Source: Streptantibioticus cattleyicolor NRRL 8057 = DSM 46488 (GTDB lineage Bacteria > Actinomycetota > Actinomycetes > Streptomycetales > Streptomycetaceae). From it: 64,000 nt of DNA. The stretch's first letter is position 1. Every line of letters starts with the position of its first letter. Shown piece after piece: positions 18,697 to 26,769 of the stretch. The DNA is taken from NCBI RefSeq assembly GCF_000240165.1, contig NC_017585.1, forward strand, positions 186,001-250,000, read 5' to 3'. The notes beneath the pieces are model-generated. The model did no database searches. It saw nothing but the letters and a program-made list of their open reading frames with translations, and was not told the DNA's origin. Both the position numbers and the translations under genes were made by a program.

Positions 18697-19130
18697 GGCA
18701 CGGCTCTCCTGTCGTGGACCGGGAACATAGGGAACTGGCGGCTGGCCGCGGCGAGTTGGGACCCGACGGCTGTCGGCGCCGGGCATGGAAAAAGCCTCCC
18801 CTGCGGATCGGGATCCGCGCCGGGGAGGCTTTCCAGTCGACCGGCACTATAGCAGGCAGCGGCAGCTGAGATCCGCCGGCTCCGGTCCACCCGCGGGTCT
18901 CAAATCACGTGACGTCACGGAGCCCGGCGCGTTATCGTCGAGGTATGAACGTCACCGGCCGAAACACCACCGCGACCGCGCGAGCGACCAGCTCGCCGGT
19001 TGCCGCCGCCTGACGTACCTCCCTCCCATCGGCGACCGGAAACGGTCCGCCGCTGGTGAGTTCACCCCGATTCCGGTGTCGTGCGGACGCGTTCTCCGGT
19101 GCCTCCCGTCCAACACGCCAAGGGGCATCC
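18697..19130. other. Intergenic region between aldo/keto reductase and AlaRS-like gene
   Basis: No gene seen in about 430 bp. It has a strong hairpin (18791-18832), a TATAGT that could serve as a minus-strand -10 just right of it (about 18844-18849), and a CACGTGACGTCACG stretch around 18906-18919 made of overlapping palindromes. No tRNA or riboswitch fold was recognised. Confidence 0.4.
18791..18832 (-). terminator. Terminator-like hairpin, possible leader attenuator of the aldo/keto reductase
   Basis: On the minus strand an 11-bp outer stem (AAAGCCTCCCC / GGGGAGGCTTT) encloses a 7-bp inner stem (GCGGATC / GATCCGC) and is followed by further T residues, giving a TTTTT tract. This is a textbook intrinsic terminator, yet no minus-strand gene ends here. 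It sits about 95 bp upstream of the aldo/keto reductase start. Confidence 0.6.
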
Positions 19131-20327
19131 ATGAACACCGAAGAGATCACCGCCACGTTCACCGAGTACTTCCAGGAGCGCGGCCACCGCCGGATCACCG
19201 GGTCGACGCTGCTGCCGCCACCCGGCGACCCGGTGCTCTTCACCACCTCCGGCATGCATCCGCTCACCCCCTATCTGGAGGGACGGCCGCATCCGCTCGG
19301 CAGGCGGGTGGTCAACGTGCAGCGCTGTCTGCGCACCACCGATCTGGACGAGGTCGGCGACCCCACCCATCTGACGGTCTTCGAGATGCTGGGCACCTGG
19401 TCGCTGGGGGACTACGAGGGTCCGCTGAGCCTGGAATGGGGTTACGGGCTGCTCACCGAGGGGTTCGGGATCGATCCGGGTCTGCTGCACGCCACAGTCT
19501 TCGGCGGCGACGAGCACACCGGCCCGGACACCTCCTCGCTCGAGGTGTGGCAGCGGCTCGGCGTCCCGGTGGAACGCACCGTGGAGGACAACTGGTGGTC
19601 CAACGGGCCGACCGGTCCGTGCGGCCCCGACTCGGAGATCTTCCTGTGGACCGGCAGCACCCCGCCGCGCTCGACCCCCACCCGGGACGACCGCTGGGTG
19701 GAGGTGTGGAACCACGTCATGATGCGCCACCGCCGGCTCCCCGACGGCTCCCTGGTACCGCTGCCCCAGCGCAACGTCGACACCGGGCTCGGGCTGGAAC
19801 GCCTGGCCTCGCTGCTCCAGGGGCGCACCTCGGTGTTCGAGTGCGATGTCTTCGCCCCCTGGCGGCTGCTCGTACCGGCCCTGTGGCGGCTGGACGAACC
19901 GTCGCTGCGGCTGGTCTGCGACCATCTGCGGTCGGCCGTGGTGGTGATCGGCGACGGGGTGCGCCCGGCCAACACCGACCGCGGCTACGTGCTGCGCCGC
20001 CTGGTGCGCCGGGTGCTCACCGTGTTGTGGCGGGGCGATCCGTCGCGCTCCCTGGTGGATCTGCCGGAGGAACTGGTCGAGCACACACTGCACCACTTCC
20101 GGCTGTCGACGGGGCCGGATGAGGTGCGTGGTGTGCTGCTGGACGAGGAACGCCGTTTCGTCCGGCTCCTGGAACGGGGCCGGCGGGTGCTGGCCCGGCC
20201 CCGGTTCCAACGCCCGCTGGACGAGGAGGACTTGCGCTACCTCCACGACACCCACGGGCTGCCGCGCGACCTCGTCACGATCCTGCGCCCCGCTACCGGG
20301 CCTGCCGACGGATCGCCTCGGCGGTGA
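19131..20327 (+). CDS. Alanyl-tRNA synthetase-like protein, catalytic core only
   Basis: 398 residues that match only the first ~400 of the ~880 residues of bacterial AlaRS. Class II motifs are intact: GSTLLPPPGDPVLFTTSGMH (near motif 1), CLRTTDLDEVGDPTHLTVFE and MLGTWSLGDYE (motif 2 region), GPTGPCGPDSEIF, and NVDTGLGLERLASLLQG (motif 3). The protein ends soon after the YLHDTHGLPRDL segment, so half of the tRNA-binding helical bundle, the editing domain and the C-Ala domain are absent. It cannot be a normal housekeeping AlaRS. It may activate alanine or an analogue, charge a carrier or special substrate, or serve as a resistance paralogue. It is convergent with the VOC gene (35-bp overlap). 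Confidence 0.75.
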   Translation: MNTEEITATFTEYFQERGHRRITGSTLLPPPGDPVLFTTSGMHPLTPYLEGRPHPLGRRVVNVQRCLRTTDLDEVGDPTHLTVFEMLGTWSLGDYEGPLSLEWGYGLLTEGFGIDPGLLHATVFGGDEHTGPDTSSLEVWQRLGVPVERTVEDNWWSNGPTGPCGPDSEIFLWTGSTPPRSTPTRDDRWVEVWNHVMMRHRRLPDGSLVPLPQRNVDTGLGLERLASLLQGRTSVFECDVFAPWRLLVPALWRLDEPSLRLVCDHLRSAVVVIGDGVRPANTDRGYVLRRLVRRVLTVLWRGDPSRSLVDLPEELVEHTLHHFRLSTGPDEVRGVLLDEERRFVRLLERGRRVLARPRFQRPLDEEDLRYLHDTHGLPRDLVTILRPATGPADGSPRR

Positions 20328-20691
20328 CCGGGGTGAAGAAGTTCACCAGGTTGCCGTCGGGGTCGCGGAAGAGCAGCGAACGGTTGCCCCACGGCTGTGT
20401 GGTGGGCTCGACGACGACCTCGGCGCCGAGTGACCGCACCGTGTCGTAGCAGCGGTCGACGTCGGCCACGCGGAACTCCACGATGACGCTGTGGTTGTCG
20501 GCCGCGTGGGCGGCGCCGGCGCCGAAGAGGGCGATGGTGTCGCTGTGGGCGACGGCGAGCGTCCCGGAGGCGGTGACGATCTCGGCGAACTGGTCGGTGG
20601 CCCAGGCGGGCGTGGCGCCGGTGACCTGTGCGTAGAAGTCGACGAGGCGCTTGACGTCGTCGGTGATGATCCTGATGGAGACGAAGTTCAC
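20293..20691 (-). CDS. VOC (glyoxalase/bleomycin-resistance) family protein
   Basis: 132 residues with two beta-alpha-beta-beta-beta units of the vicinal-oxygen-chelate fold: FVSIRIITDDVKRLVDFYAQ at the start, then EFRVADVDRCYDTVRSLGAEV and SLLFRDPDGNLVNFFTP. It could be a small dioxygenase, isomerase or drug-binding protein. GTG at 20691 is preceded by GGAAG. The gene diverges from a YafY-type regulator, with an SDR remnant in between. Confidence 0.8.
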   Translation of the reverse strand: MNFVSIRIITDDVKRLVDFYAQVTGATPAWATDQFAEIVTASGTLAVAHSDTIALFGAGAAHAADNHSVIVEFRVADVDRCYDTVRSLGAEVVVEPTTQPWGNRSLLFRDPDGNLVNFFTPVTAEAIRRQAR

Positions 20692-20732
20692 GGGGGTTGC
20701 TTCCTTTGCCGCGGTTGCGTCGGTTGGTGCGT

Positions 20733-20803
20733 TCAGGTGGCGTTCCGGCCGCCGTCGACGTCGAGGACGGCGTCGTGGACGAAGCTCGCCCGGGGGCCTG
20801 GTG
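20733..20803 (-). pseudogene. 3' remnant of a short-chain dehydrogenase/reductase
   Basis: The minus strand reads SPGPRASFVHDAVLDVDGGR and ends NAT before a TGA at 20733-20735. Ser-Phe-Val-x-Gly/Asp-Ala-x-Leu-x-Val-Asp-Gly-Gly-Arg is the usual C-terminal end of SDR enzymes. The rest of the gene is gone and replaced by the YafY promoter region. YafY regulators commonly sit beside SDR genes, so this may be the lost original target. Confidence 0.55.
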
Positions 20804-20824
20804 ACGAGGGGAACGCTACGATCG

Positions 20825-20851
20825 ATACCGGACAGTTTCCGCCCGGTATCA
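20825..20851. promoter_or_regulatory. Inverted repeat, candidate YafY operator
   Basis: GATACCGG (20825-20832) and CCGGTATC (20844-20851) form perfect 8-bp arms around 11 bp, starting about 40 bp before the YafY ATG. The position fits an autoregulatory site. Confidence 0.5.
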
Positions 20852-20866
20852 CGAAAGTCCTGGAGC

Positions 20867-21847
20867 ATGACACGTCCCACCGCTCGCGTGCTCTCCCTGC
20901 TGGAAGCCCTCCAGGGCGGCGGCACCCACACCGTCGCCGGTCTGGCCGCGCGCCTGGAGGTGGACGAGCGCACGGTGCGCCGGTACGTCGAGCACCTCAG
21001 GGACCTCGACGTGCCGGTGCGGACGGTGCGCGGGCGCTACGGCGGTTACCGGCTCGCGCCGGGGTTCCGGATGCCGCCGCTGATGCTCACCGAGGAGGAG
21101 GCGCTGGCGGTCCTGCTCGGGCTGGCCGCCGGCAGCCGCTCGGGCCTCGCCGCGACGACCGCCGCCGCCGTCGGCAACGCGGCGGCCAAGCTCCGCCGGG
21201 TGCTGCCCGAAGCGCTCGTCCGGCGGGTGGACGCCCTGCTGCGCGCGACCGACTTCACCGCGCGGGAACGTCCGGCCGTGCCGCCGGAGACCCGCGTCCT
21301 GCTGCTGTTCGCCGAGGCGGCACGGGGCCGCCGACCCGTCGCGATCACCTACACCGATCGCGGCGGCGAACGCAGCGAGCGCGTCGTGTTCCCGTACGGC
21401 ATCGTCGCCCACTCCGGCCGCTGGTACGTCAGCGGCCACGACTCCCGCAGCGGTGCGGTGCGCACCTTCCGGCTCGACCGGGTCTCCGCGCCCGCCCTGC
21501 GTCAGGGCACCTTCGACGTGCCGGACGACTTCGACGCCGCCGCCCACGTCGTGGAGGGGATCGCCCGGACGCCGTGGACGCACGAGGTGTCGGTCCGGGT
21601 CAGCTCCACCGCGGAGCAGGTGCGTGGCCGCCTGCCCGTGGGGACGGCGGTCGTGGAGGACGTCGGCGAGGAGCCGGTGGACGGCGGAACGGCTTGGGTG
21701 CGCGTCCGGCTGCGGGTGGAACGGCTCGACTGGCTTCCGGCCGTCCTCGCCTCGCTCGACCGCCCGTTCGTCGTCGAGCACCCGCCCGAGCTGCGCGACC
21801 TCGTCCGTGCGCTGGCGCGGCGGCTGGAGGAGGCCGCGGGAGGCTGA
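20867..21847 (+). CDS. YafY-type (HTH_11-WYL) transcriptional regulator
   Basis: 326 residues. The N-terminal HTH (RVLSLLEALQGGGTHTVAGL, LEVDERTVRRYVEHLRDLDV) is followed by the GRYGGYRLAPGFRMPPLMLT linker and a WYL domain around residues 140-210 (SGRWYVSGHDSRSGAVRTFRLDRV). The C-terminal WCX-like part ends the protein. Such proteins sense small ligands or nucleic acids and usually control a neighbouring dehydrogenase or VOC gene. Here it faces the VOC gene and an SDR remnant. Confidence 0.85.
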   Translation: MTRPTARVLSLLEALQGGGTHTVAGLAARLEVDERTVRRYVEHLRDLDVPVRTVRGRYGGYRLAPGFRMPPLMLTEEEALAVLLGLAAGSRSGLAATTAAAVGNAAAKLRRVLPEALVRRVDALLRATDFTARERPAVPPETRVLLLFAEAARGRRPVAITYTDRGGERSERVVFPYGIVAHSGRWYVSGHDSRSGAVRTFRLDRVSAPALRQGTFDVPDDFDAAAHVVEGIARTPWTHEVSVRVSSTAEQVRGRLPVGTAVVEDVGEEPVDGGTAWVRVRLRVERLDWLPAVLASLDRPFVVEHPPELRDLVRALARRLEEAAGG

Positions 21848-21855
21848 ACGCCTCC
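21839..21855. terminator. Short terminator hairpin between convergent genes
   Basis: GGAGGC-tgaac-GCCTCC; the loop contains the YafY stop codon. It lies between the convergent YafY and LacI genes. Confidence 0.35.
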
Positions 21856-21867
21856 GGCGTGAGCGGC

Positions 21868-22884
21868 TCAGGTCCGGCGGCCGACGGTGGACTCGCGGAC
21901 CACGAGCCGGTGACCGGGGCGGACGCGGCGGGCCGGGGTGGTGGCGGCGCCGGCCAGCCGCTCGACCACGCAGTCCACGGCGAGCCGGGCGATGGCCTGC
22001 TTGTCGGGGGCGATCGTGGTCAGCGACACGGCGGCGAAGCTCCCCTCCTCGATGTCGTCGAACCCCACCACCGCGACGTCCTCGGGCACGCGCAGTCCGC
22101 GCACGGACAACTCGCGCATCGCGCCGAGCGCGACGAGGTCGTTGTAGGCGAAGACCGCGTCGGGGCGCTCACCGCGGTCGAGCAGCGCGGCCATCGCCGC
22201 CGCGCCGTCCCGCCGGCCGTAGCCGTGGGTGGCGGCGACCAGGGTTTCGGAGGGCTCCAGCCCGGCGGCCGTCAGCTCCTGGCGCCAGCCGCGCAGCCGC
22301 AGGTGGGCGGGTTGCCGGGCGCTCTCGTGGCGGGCCCCGAGGAAGGCGATCCGGCGGCGTCCGAGGTCGATCAGGTGGCGCACCGCGGTGCGGGCCGCCG
22401 CGACGTTGTCGATGGCGATGTGGTCGCAGGGCACGTCGTACTCGCGCTCGCCGAGGAGCACCAGCGGGACGCCCTCGGTGCGGGCGAGCAGGTCCTCGGT
22501 CTCCAGCTCGATCGGGCTGAGGATGAGGCCGTCGATGACCTGGGCGCGGAAGCCCTGGGAGACCAGGAGTTCCTTCTCCCGCAGCCCGTCGGTGTGGTCG
22601 AGCAGGACGGTGTAGTCGTGGCCGGCCGCGGCGTCGACGACCGCGCCGGCCAGCTCGGCGAAGTAGGGGTTGCCCAGTTCGGGGATGGCCAGGGCGATGA
22701 TGCCGGTGCGCCCCTTGCGGAGATGACGCGCCGTCAGATTAGGTCGGTAGCCCAGCTCGTCGATGGCCCGCTGCACCCGTTCCCGGGTGCCGGGGGTGAC
22801 GTGCGGGTAGTTGTTGACCACGTTGGAGACGGTCTTGACGGAGACGCCGGCGCGCAGCGCGACGTCCTTGAGGCTGACGCCCAC
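21868..22884 (-). CDS. LacI-family transcriptional regulator
   Basis: 338 residues. The DNA-binding headpiece is perfect: VSLKDVALRAGVSVKTVSNV with the hinge RPNLTARHLRKGRTG. The periplasmic-binding-like ligand domain follows, with IALAIPELGNPYFAELAGAV, GLILSPIE, HIAIDNVAAARTAV and PEDVAVVGFDDIE. It diverges from the Tat-exported glutaminase-like gene, and a palindromic site lies between them, so it probably represses that gene in the absence of a sugar or nitrogen compound. Confidence 0.9.
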   Translation of the reverse strand: MGVSLKDVALRAGVSVKTVSNVVNNYPHVTPGTRERVQRAIDELGYRPNLTARHLRKGRTGIIALAIPELGNPYFAELAGAVVDAAAGHDYTVLLDHTDGLREKELLVSQGFRAQVIDGLILSPIELETEDLLARTEGVPLVLLGEREYDVPCDHIAIDNVAAARTAVRHLIDLGRRRIAFLGARHESARQPAHLRLRGWRQELTAAGLEPSETLVAATHGYGRRDGAAAMAALLDRGERPDAVFAYNDLVALGAMRELSVRGLRVPEDVAVVGFDDIEEGSFAAVSLTTIAPDKQAIARLAVDCVVERLAGAATTPARRVRPGHRLVVRESTVGRRT

Positions 22885-23351
22885 GGCACTCCTCGGGTCG
22901 ATCCGGGCCCCGCCGGTGCTGCGGGTGCGGTCCGGCCGGCCGCCGGGTGGGAACTGGCCGGCCGGACGGGATCCAACGACGTGCTGGACCTTGCGGCATG
23001 GCGGACCGGGCTGTCAAGGTCCGCGAAACCCCGTACGTACGGCCCTTGTTGACACGTATCCCGTACCGGCGGGACCGGCCGTGAAGACGGCGGGCGCCGA
23101 GGGTGGACACGGCGGCGGTGCCGTGCTGTCATTCAAAGCGCTCCGCTTTTACAACGTTGTCAGCCGCCCTTTCCGCGTTCCGCGCCGTCACCGCCGGGGC
23201 ACGCACCGAGGCCCTCCGCGCCGTGCCGTACGACCGTGTGTCCTCCTCGCCGTGGAGCGGCACCGGCCGGCGAAGACGGCTCCGGCGACGACCGGCCCGG
23301 GCGCGCGCCCTGATACCGCCGCCGTCCCCGAGGCGGCCTACGGAGGAACCG
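22885..23351. other. Promoter region between divergent lacI-type and glutaminase-like genes
   Basis: About 470 bp without a gene. It contains the palindrome CCGTACGTACGG (23031-23042), a TTGACA at about 23049 with no clear -10 partner, an AAAGCG-ctc-CGCTTT inverted repeat (23135-23149), and TTACAACGTTGTCA (23149-23162). The plus-strand gene has the ribosome site GGAGGAA just before its ATG. Confidence 0.5.
23135..23162. promoter_or_regulatory. Candidate LacI-family operators
   Basis: Two adjoining symmetric sites: AAAGCG-ctc-CGCTTT and TTACAACGTTGTCA, whose centre is a perfect ACAACGTTGT palindrome. LacI-family regulators bind CG-centred palindromes of this kind. Both lie about 190-215 bp upstream of the glutaminase-like start. 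Confidence 0.45.
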
Positions 23352-25556
23352 ATGACACAGCGAAACGGCAGCGCCGGCCACCTCGGCGACGACACCCGGG
23401 AGCCCGGCGGTCCGCTGAGCCGGCGCGGTCTGATGCGCTGGGCGGGCGTGGCCGGTCTCGGCACCGCGGGATCCGCCCTGCTGCCCGGTGCCGTGCCGGA
23501 CGCGCGGGCCGGGTCCACTGCGGCCGCCCCGGACGTCGCCGCGGTGGCCCCGCCGGTCTTCGATCCGATCCGGCCACCCGCCGTGCCGCTCGCGGTCCGC
23601 TCCCCGTACCTGAGCGCCTGGCTGCCGGCCGACGGCGCGGCCGGTACCTGGCCGGTGTTCTGGACCGGCCGTACCACCGCGATGACCGGCATCGCCCGCG
23701 TCGACGGCGTGCCCTACCTCTTCCTCGGCGCGCCCAACGTCCCCGGCCAGGTGCTGCGTGGCATGGCGCAGCGCTCGCTGACGGTCACCGCCACCCGGTC
23801 GCGCTACCTGTTCGAGGCGGCCGGTGTGGAACTGGCGCTCACCTTCCTGTCCCCGGTGGAACCGGGCGACCTGCGCCGCCAGTCGATGCCGTTGTCGTAC
23901 CTGACCGCCGAGGTACGCAGCCGCGACGGCCGCGCCCATGACGTCACCGTGTACTTCGACATCTCCGGCGAGTGGGCGCACGGCGACGCCGGAACGAAGA
24001 TCCGCTGGGCGCGGGAGTCCGTCTCCGGCCCCGGGGCGACCACGGTGACCGCGCTCTCCTTCACCCCCGACGCGCCCCAACCGCTCGGCGAGAACGGCGA
24101 CATGGCCACCTGGGGCACCGTGGTGTGGAACGCCACCGACCGGCCCGGGCTGACCTGGCAGATCGGCGCCGACACCACGGTGCGCGCCGCCGCCGTCAAG
24201 GACGGCGAGCTGGCCGGCACCGCCGACCCCGACCAGCCACGGCGCATCAACGACAACTGGCCGGTGTTCGCGTTCAACTTCGACCTCGGCAGCGTGCACC
24301 GCTCGACCGAGACGGCCGTGCTGTCGGTCGGCCACGTCCGCGAACCCGCCGTCAGCTACCTCGGCACCCCGCTGCCGCCGCTGTGGCGGTCCTACTGGCC
24401 GTCCTGGCAGCGGATGGCCGCCTTCTTCCACGCCGACGCCGCCGACGCGTCCCGGCGCACCGCCGCGCTCGACCGCAAGGTCAAGCGTGACGCCACCGCG
24501 GCCGGCGGCCCCAAGTACGCGGCGTTGTGCGCGCTCTCACTACGCCAGGCGTACGCCGGCACCGAGCTGGTCAGCCGGGACGGCAAGCCGTGGGCGTTCC
24601 TGAAGGAGATCTCCAGCGACGGCAACGTCTCCACCATCGATGTGACCTACCCGGCCATGCCGGTCTTCCTCCACACCGACCCGGCCTACCTCGGCCTGCT
24701 GCTCGCGCCGATGCTGGACTACCCCGAACACGGCGGCTGGCCCAAGACGTTCGCCGAACACGACCTCGGTTCCAGCTACCCCAACGCCGCCGGGCACAAC
24801 GACGGCAACGAGGAGGACATGCCGGTCGAGGAGTCGGCCAACATGCTCATCATGTGCGCCGCCTACCTCGCGCGCGCCGACTCCGCCACCGCCCGTGCCT
24901 TCGCCGGCGAGCACTACCGCGTCCTTCGGCAGTGGGCCGACTACCTGGTGGACAACGCCCTCGACCCCGGCTACCAGAACCAGACCGACGACTTCACCGG
25001 CTTCATCGGCCACAGCGCCAACCTCGCGCTCAAGGGGATCCTCGGGATCGGCGCGATGAGCCGGGTGGCCGCCGCCGCGGGGCGCACCGCGGACGCCGCC
25101 CGCTACCGCTCCACCGCCCGGGACTACGCCGCCCAGTGGGCGGACAAGGCCCAGGACACCACCCGCGATCACCTCAAACTCGCCTACGACCAGCCGGGCA
25201 CCTGGAGCCTGAAGTACAACGGCTACCCCGACGCCCTCCTCGGCCTGGGCCTGGTGCCCGAATCCGTCGCCGCCGAGGAGGCCGCCTGGTACGCCACGCA
25301 GGCCAACCCGTACGGCATCCCGCTGGACGTCCGGCACGCCTACACCAAGGGCGACTGGGAGATGTGGACCGCCGCCTGGCTGCGCGCCCACCCCGTCAGC
25401 GGCTACCTGGTGGACGCCCTCTACGACTTCGCCCACACCACGCCGTCCCGCGTCCCGTTCACCGACTGGTACGACACCGTCGCCAACAAGCAGAGCGGCT
25501 TCCAGGCCCGCCCCGTCGTCGGCGGTGTCTTCGCCCTGCTCACCCTGGACCGCTGA
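23352..25556 (+). CDS. Tat-exported glutaminase A-like protein (DUF5127/DUF4965/DUF1793 family)
   Basis: 734 residues. A twin-arginine signal (SRRGLMRWAGVAGLGTAG, Arg 24-25) and a cleavage region near PDARA predict folded export. The mature protein looks like the fungal/actinobacterial glutaminase A family: VPLAVRSPYLSAWLP at the start, TVYFDISGEWAHG, YPAMPVFLHTDP, GSSYPNAAGHNDGNEEDMPV and EESANMLIM in the (alpha/alpha)6 barrel, and VGGVFALLTL at the end. Length is full for the family. It may hydrolyse glutamine or, as barrel relatives suggest, a glycoside outside the cell. It is under the divergent LacI-type regulator. Confidence 0.8.
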   Translation: MTQRNGSAGHLGDDTREPGGPLSRRGLMRWAGVAGLGTAGSALLPGAVPDARAGSTAAAPDVAAVAPPVFDPIRPPAVPLAVRSPYLSAWLPADGAAGTWPVFWTGRTTAMTGIARVDGVPYLFLGAPNVPGQVLRGMAQRSLTVTATRSRYLFEAAGVELALTFLSPVEPGDLRRQSMPLSYLTAEVRSRDGRAHDVTVYFDISGEWAHGDAGTKIRWARESVSGPGATTVTALSFTPDAPQPLGENGDMATWGTVVWNATDRPGLTWQIGADTTVRAAAVKDGELAGTADPDQPRRINDNWPVFAFNFDLGSVHRSTETAVLSVGHVREPAVSYLGTPLPPLWRSYWPSWQRMAAFFHADAADASRRTAALDRKVKRDATAAGGPKYAALCALSLRQAYAGTELVSRDGKPWAFLKEISSDGNVSTIDVTYPAMPVFLHTDPAYLGLLLAPMLDYPEHGGWPKTFAEHDLGSSYPNAAGHNDGNEEDMPVEESANMLIMCAAYLARADSATARAFAGEHYRVLRQWADYLVDNALDPGYQNQTDDFTGFIGHSANLALKGILGIGAMSRVAAAAGRTADAARYRSTARDYAAQWADKAQDTTRDHLKLAYDQPGTWSLKYNGYPDALLGLGLVPESVAAEEAAWYATQANPYGIPLDVRHAYTKGDWEMWTAAWLRAHPVSGYLVDALYDFAHTTPSRVPFTDWYDTVANKQSGFQARPVVGGVFALLTLDR

Positions 25557-25564
25557 CACATCGG

Positions 25565-25606
25565 GGCGGGGCCGGAGCCGGGTGTCGACCCGGCTCCGGC
25601 CCCGCC
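25565..25606. terminator. Bidirectional terminator
   Basis: A perfect 19-bp stem (left arm GGCGGGGCCGGAGCCGGGT) with a GTCG loop lies between the convergent glutaminase-like and SARP genes. Confidence 0.8.
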
Positions 25607-25611
25607 GGGGG

Positions 25612-26397
25612 TCACAACGCGATGGGTACGGCCGCCTCGAGCCGGTCGTCGGAGGAGAGGATGGCCTGGTGGATGTCGCGCAGGGCGCGGCAGGGTTCGA
25701 GGCCGAGTTCGGCCTGGAGGGTCCGGCGTGCGCGTTGGTAGACCTCCAGGGCCTCGGCCCGCCGGTTGGAGCGGTAGAGGGCGATCATGAGCTGGTGGTA
25801 GAAGGTCTCGTGCAGGGCGTGTTCCGACAGCGCTTCGTAGAGGAAGCTGACGACGGTGCGGTGACAGCCCATCAGGAGATTGGAGTCGGCGAGCAGTTCG
25901 GTGCACTCCAGGCGCAGTTTCTCCAGCCAGAGGGCGAAGCCGTCCAGGATCAGGCCGCCGCGCAGATCGCCGAGTACCGGTCCGCGCCACAGGCTCAGGG
26001 CGGATTCGAAGTGCCCGGCCGCCGCGAGGTGGTCGCCGCGTGCCTGGCAGGCCCGGCCCTGCCCCAGCCGGGCGCGGAAGACGTCGAGGTCGGTCTCCTC
26101 ACCCTGGAGGTTGATCATGTAGCCCGGTGCCCGGGTGACGACGGGGTGCTCGGCGCCGCGCGGGACGGTGAGCAGCTTGCGCAGTTGTGAGATGTAGACG
26201 TGCACCGCGGCGGTGGCCTGGCGCGGCGGGCTCTCCCCCCAGATCTCCGCGATGATCTGCTCGGTGGACACTACCCGGTTTCCCCGGGCCAGCAATGTCG
26301 CCAGGAGCACCTGGACTTTGTGGGGAACTTTTCTTTCGGCGGAGGCGGCGCCCGTCATGCCGTCAACCCAAAGTGGACCGAGTAGCCGATATTTCAC
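25612..26397 (-). CDS. SARP-family pathway activator
   Basis: 261 residues, the length of small SARPs such as ActII-ORF4. The N-terminal OmpR-like winged helix covers residues ~1-95 (KYRLLGPLWVDG, KVQVLLATLLARGNRVVSTE, AAVHVYISQLRKLL, VTRAPGYMINL). The bacterial transcriptional activation domain follows to ~250 (LWRGPVLGDL, HETFYHQLMIALYRSNRRAE, ALEVYQRARRTLQAELGLEP). GTG at 26397 is chosen because GGGGGT precedes it and SARPs begin just before this YRLLGPL motif; another GTG at 26427 is possible. It is divergent from the LAL regulator at the edge of the PKS cluster. It probably activates PKS genes through heptamer arrays such as those near 46.3-46.4 kb. Confidence 0.88.
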   Translation of the reverse strand: MKYRLLGPLWVDGMTGAASAERKVPHKVQVLLATLLARGNRVVSTEQIIAEIWGESPPRQATAAVHVYISQLRKLLTVPRGAEHPVVTRAPGYMINLQGEETDLDVFRARLGQGRACQARGDHLAAAGHFESALSLWRGPVLGDLRGGLILDGFALWLEKLRLECTELLADSNLLMGCHRTVVSFLYEALSEHALHETFYHQLMIALYRSNRRAEALEVYQRARRTLQAELGLEPCRALRDIHQAILSSDDRLEAAVPIAL

Positions 26398-26769
26398 TTT
26401 ACCCCCGTCCCGCGTGTACGCGTTCACCGCGTACCTTGTGAAACTTCACTCCACCTGCAAGCGGTCGCCGAGCAGATGAGGCCGACGTCGGTTACGCCGT
26501 TCATCGCCAGTGTGATCGACACCCCTAACTTGCACATCAGGGAAACCACTTACGCACATTGCGCAGAAACTGATGCCCCGGCAGATACCGGCCGACCGGC
26601 CGCAGGTCAGCGCCCCCGCGATCGGCTCAAACCTCGTTTCGCCCACCATCGACCCGTCCGATTGTGAGCGTCGTCACACCCTTGGGACGGAACAGGCCAG
26701 GCGGTAGGCTCCCCGTGCATCGGGAGCGTGAGCTTGCAGGTCATGGCTACGGAGGGGGACTGCGAGCAG
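26398..26769. other. Divergent promoter region of SARP and LAL genes
   Basis: About 370 bp, more AT-rich than its surroundings. It holds the inverted repeat GTGAA-ac-TTCAC (26438-26449) near the SARP start and a promoter-like pair for the LAL gene (26682-26710). No other gene is seen. Confidence 0.5.
26682..26710 (+). promoter_or_regulatory. Predicted promoter of the LAL regulator
   Basis: TTGGGA (26682-26687), a 17-bp spacer, then TAGGCT (26705-26710), close to the HrdB-type consensus. Transcription would begin near 26717, about 50 nt before the chosen ATG. Confidence 0.5.
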
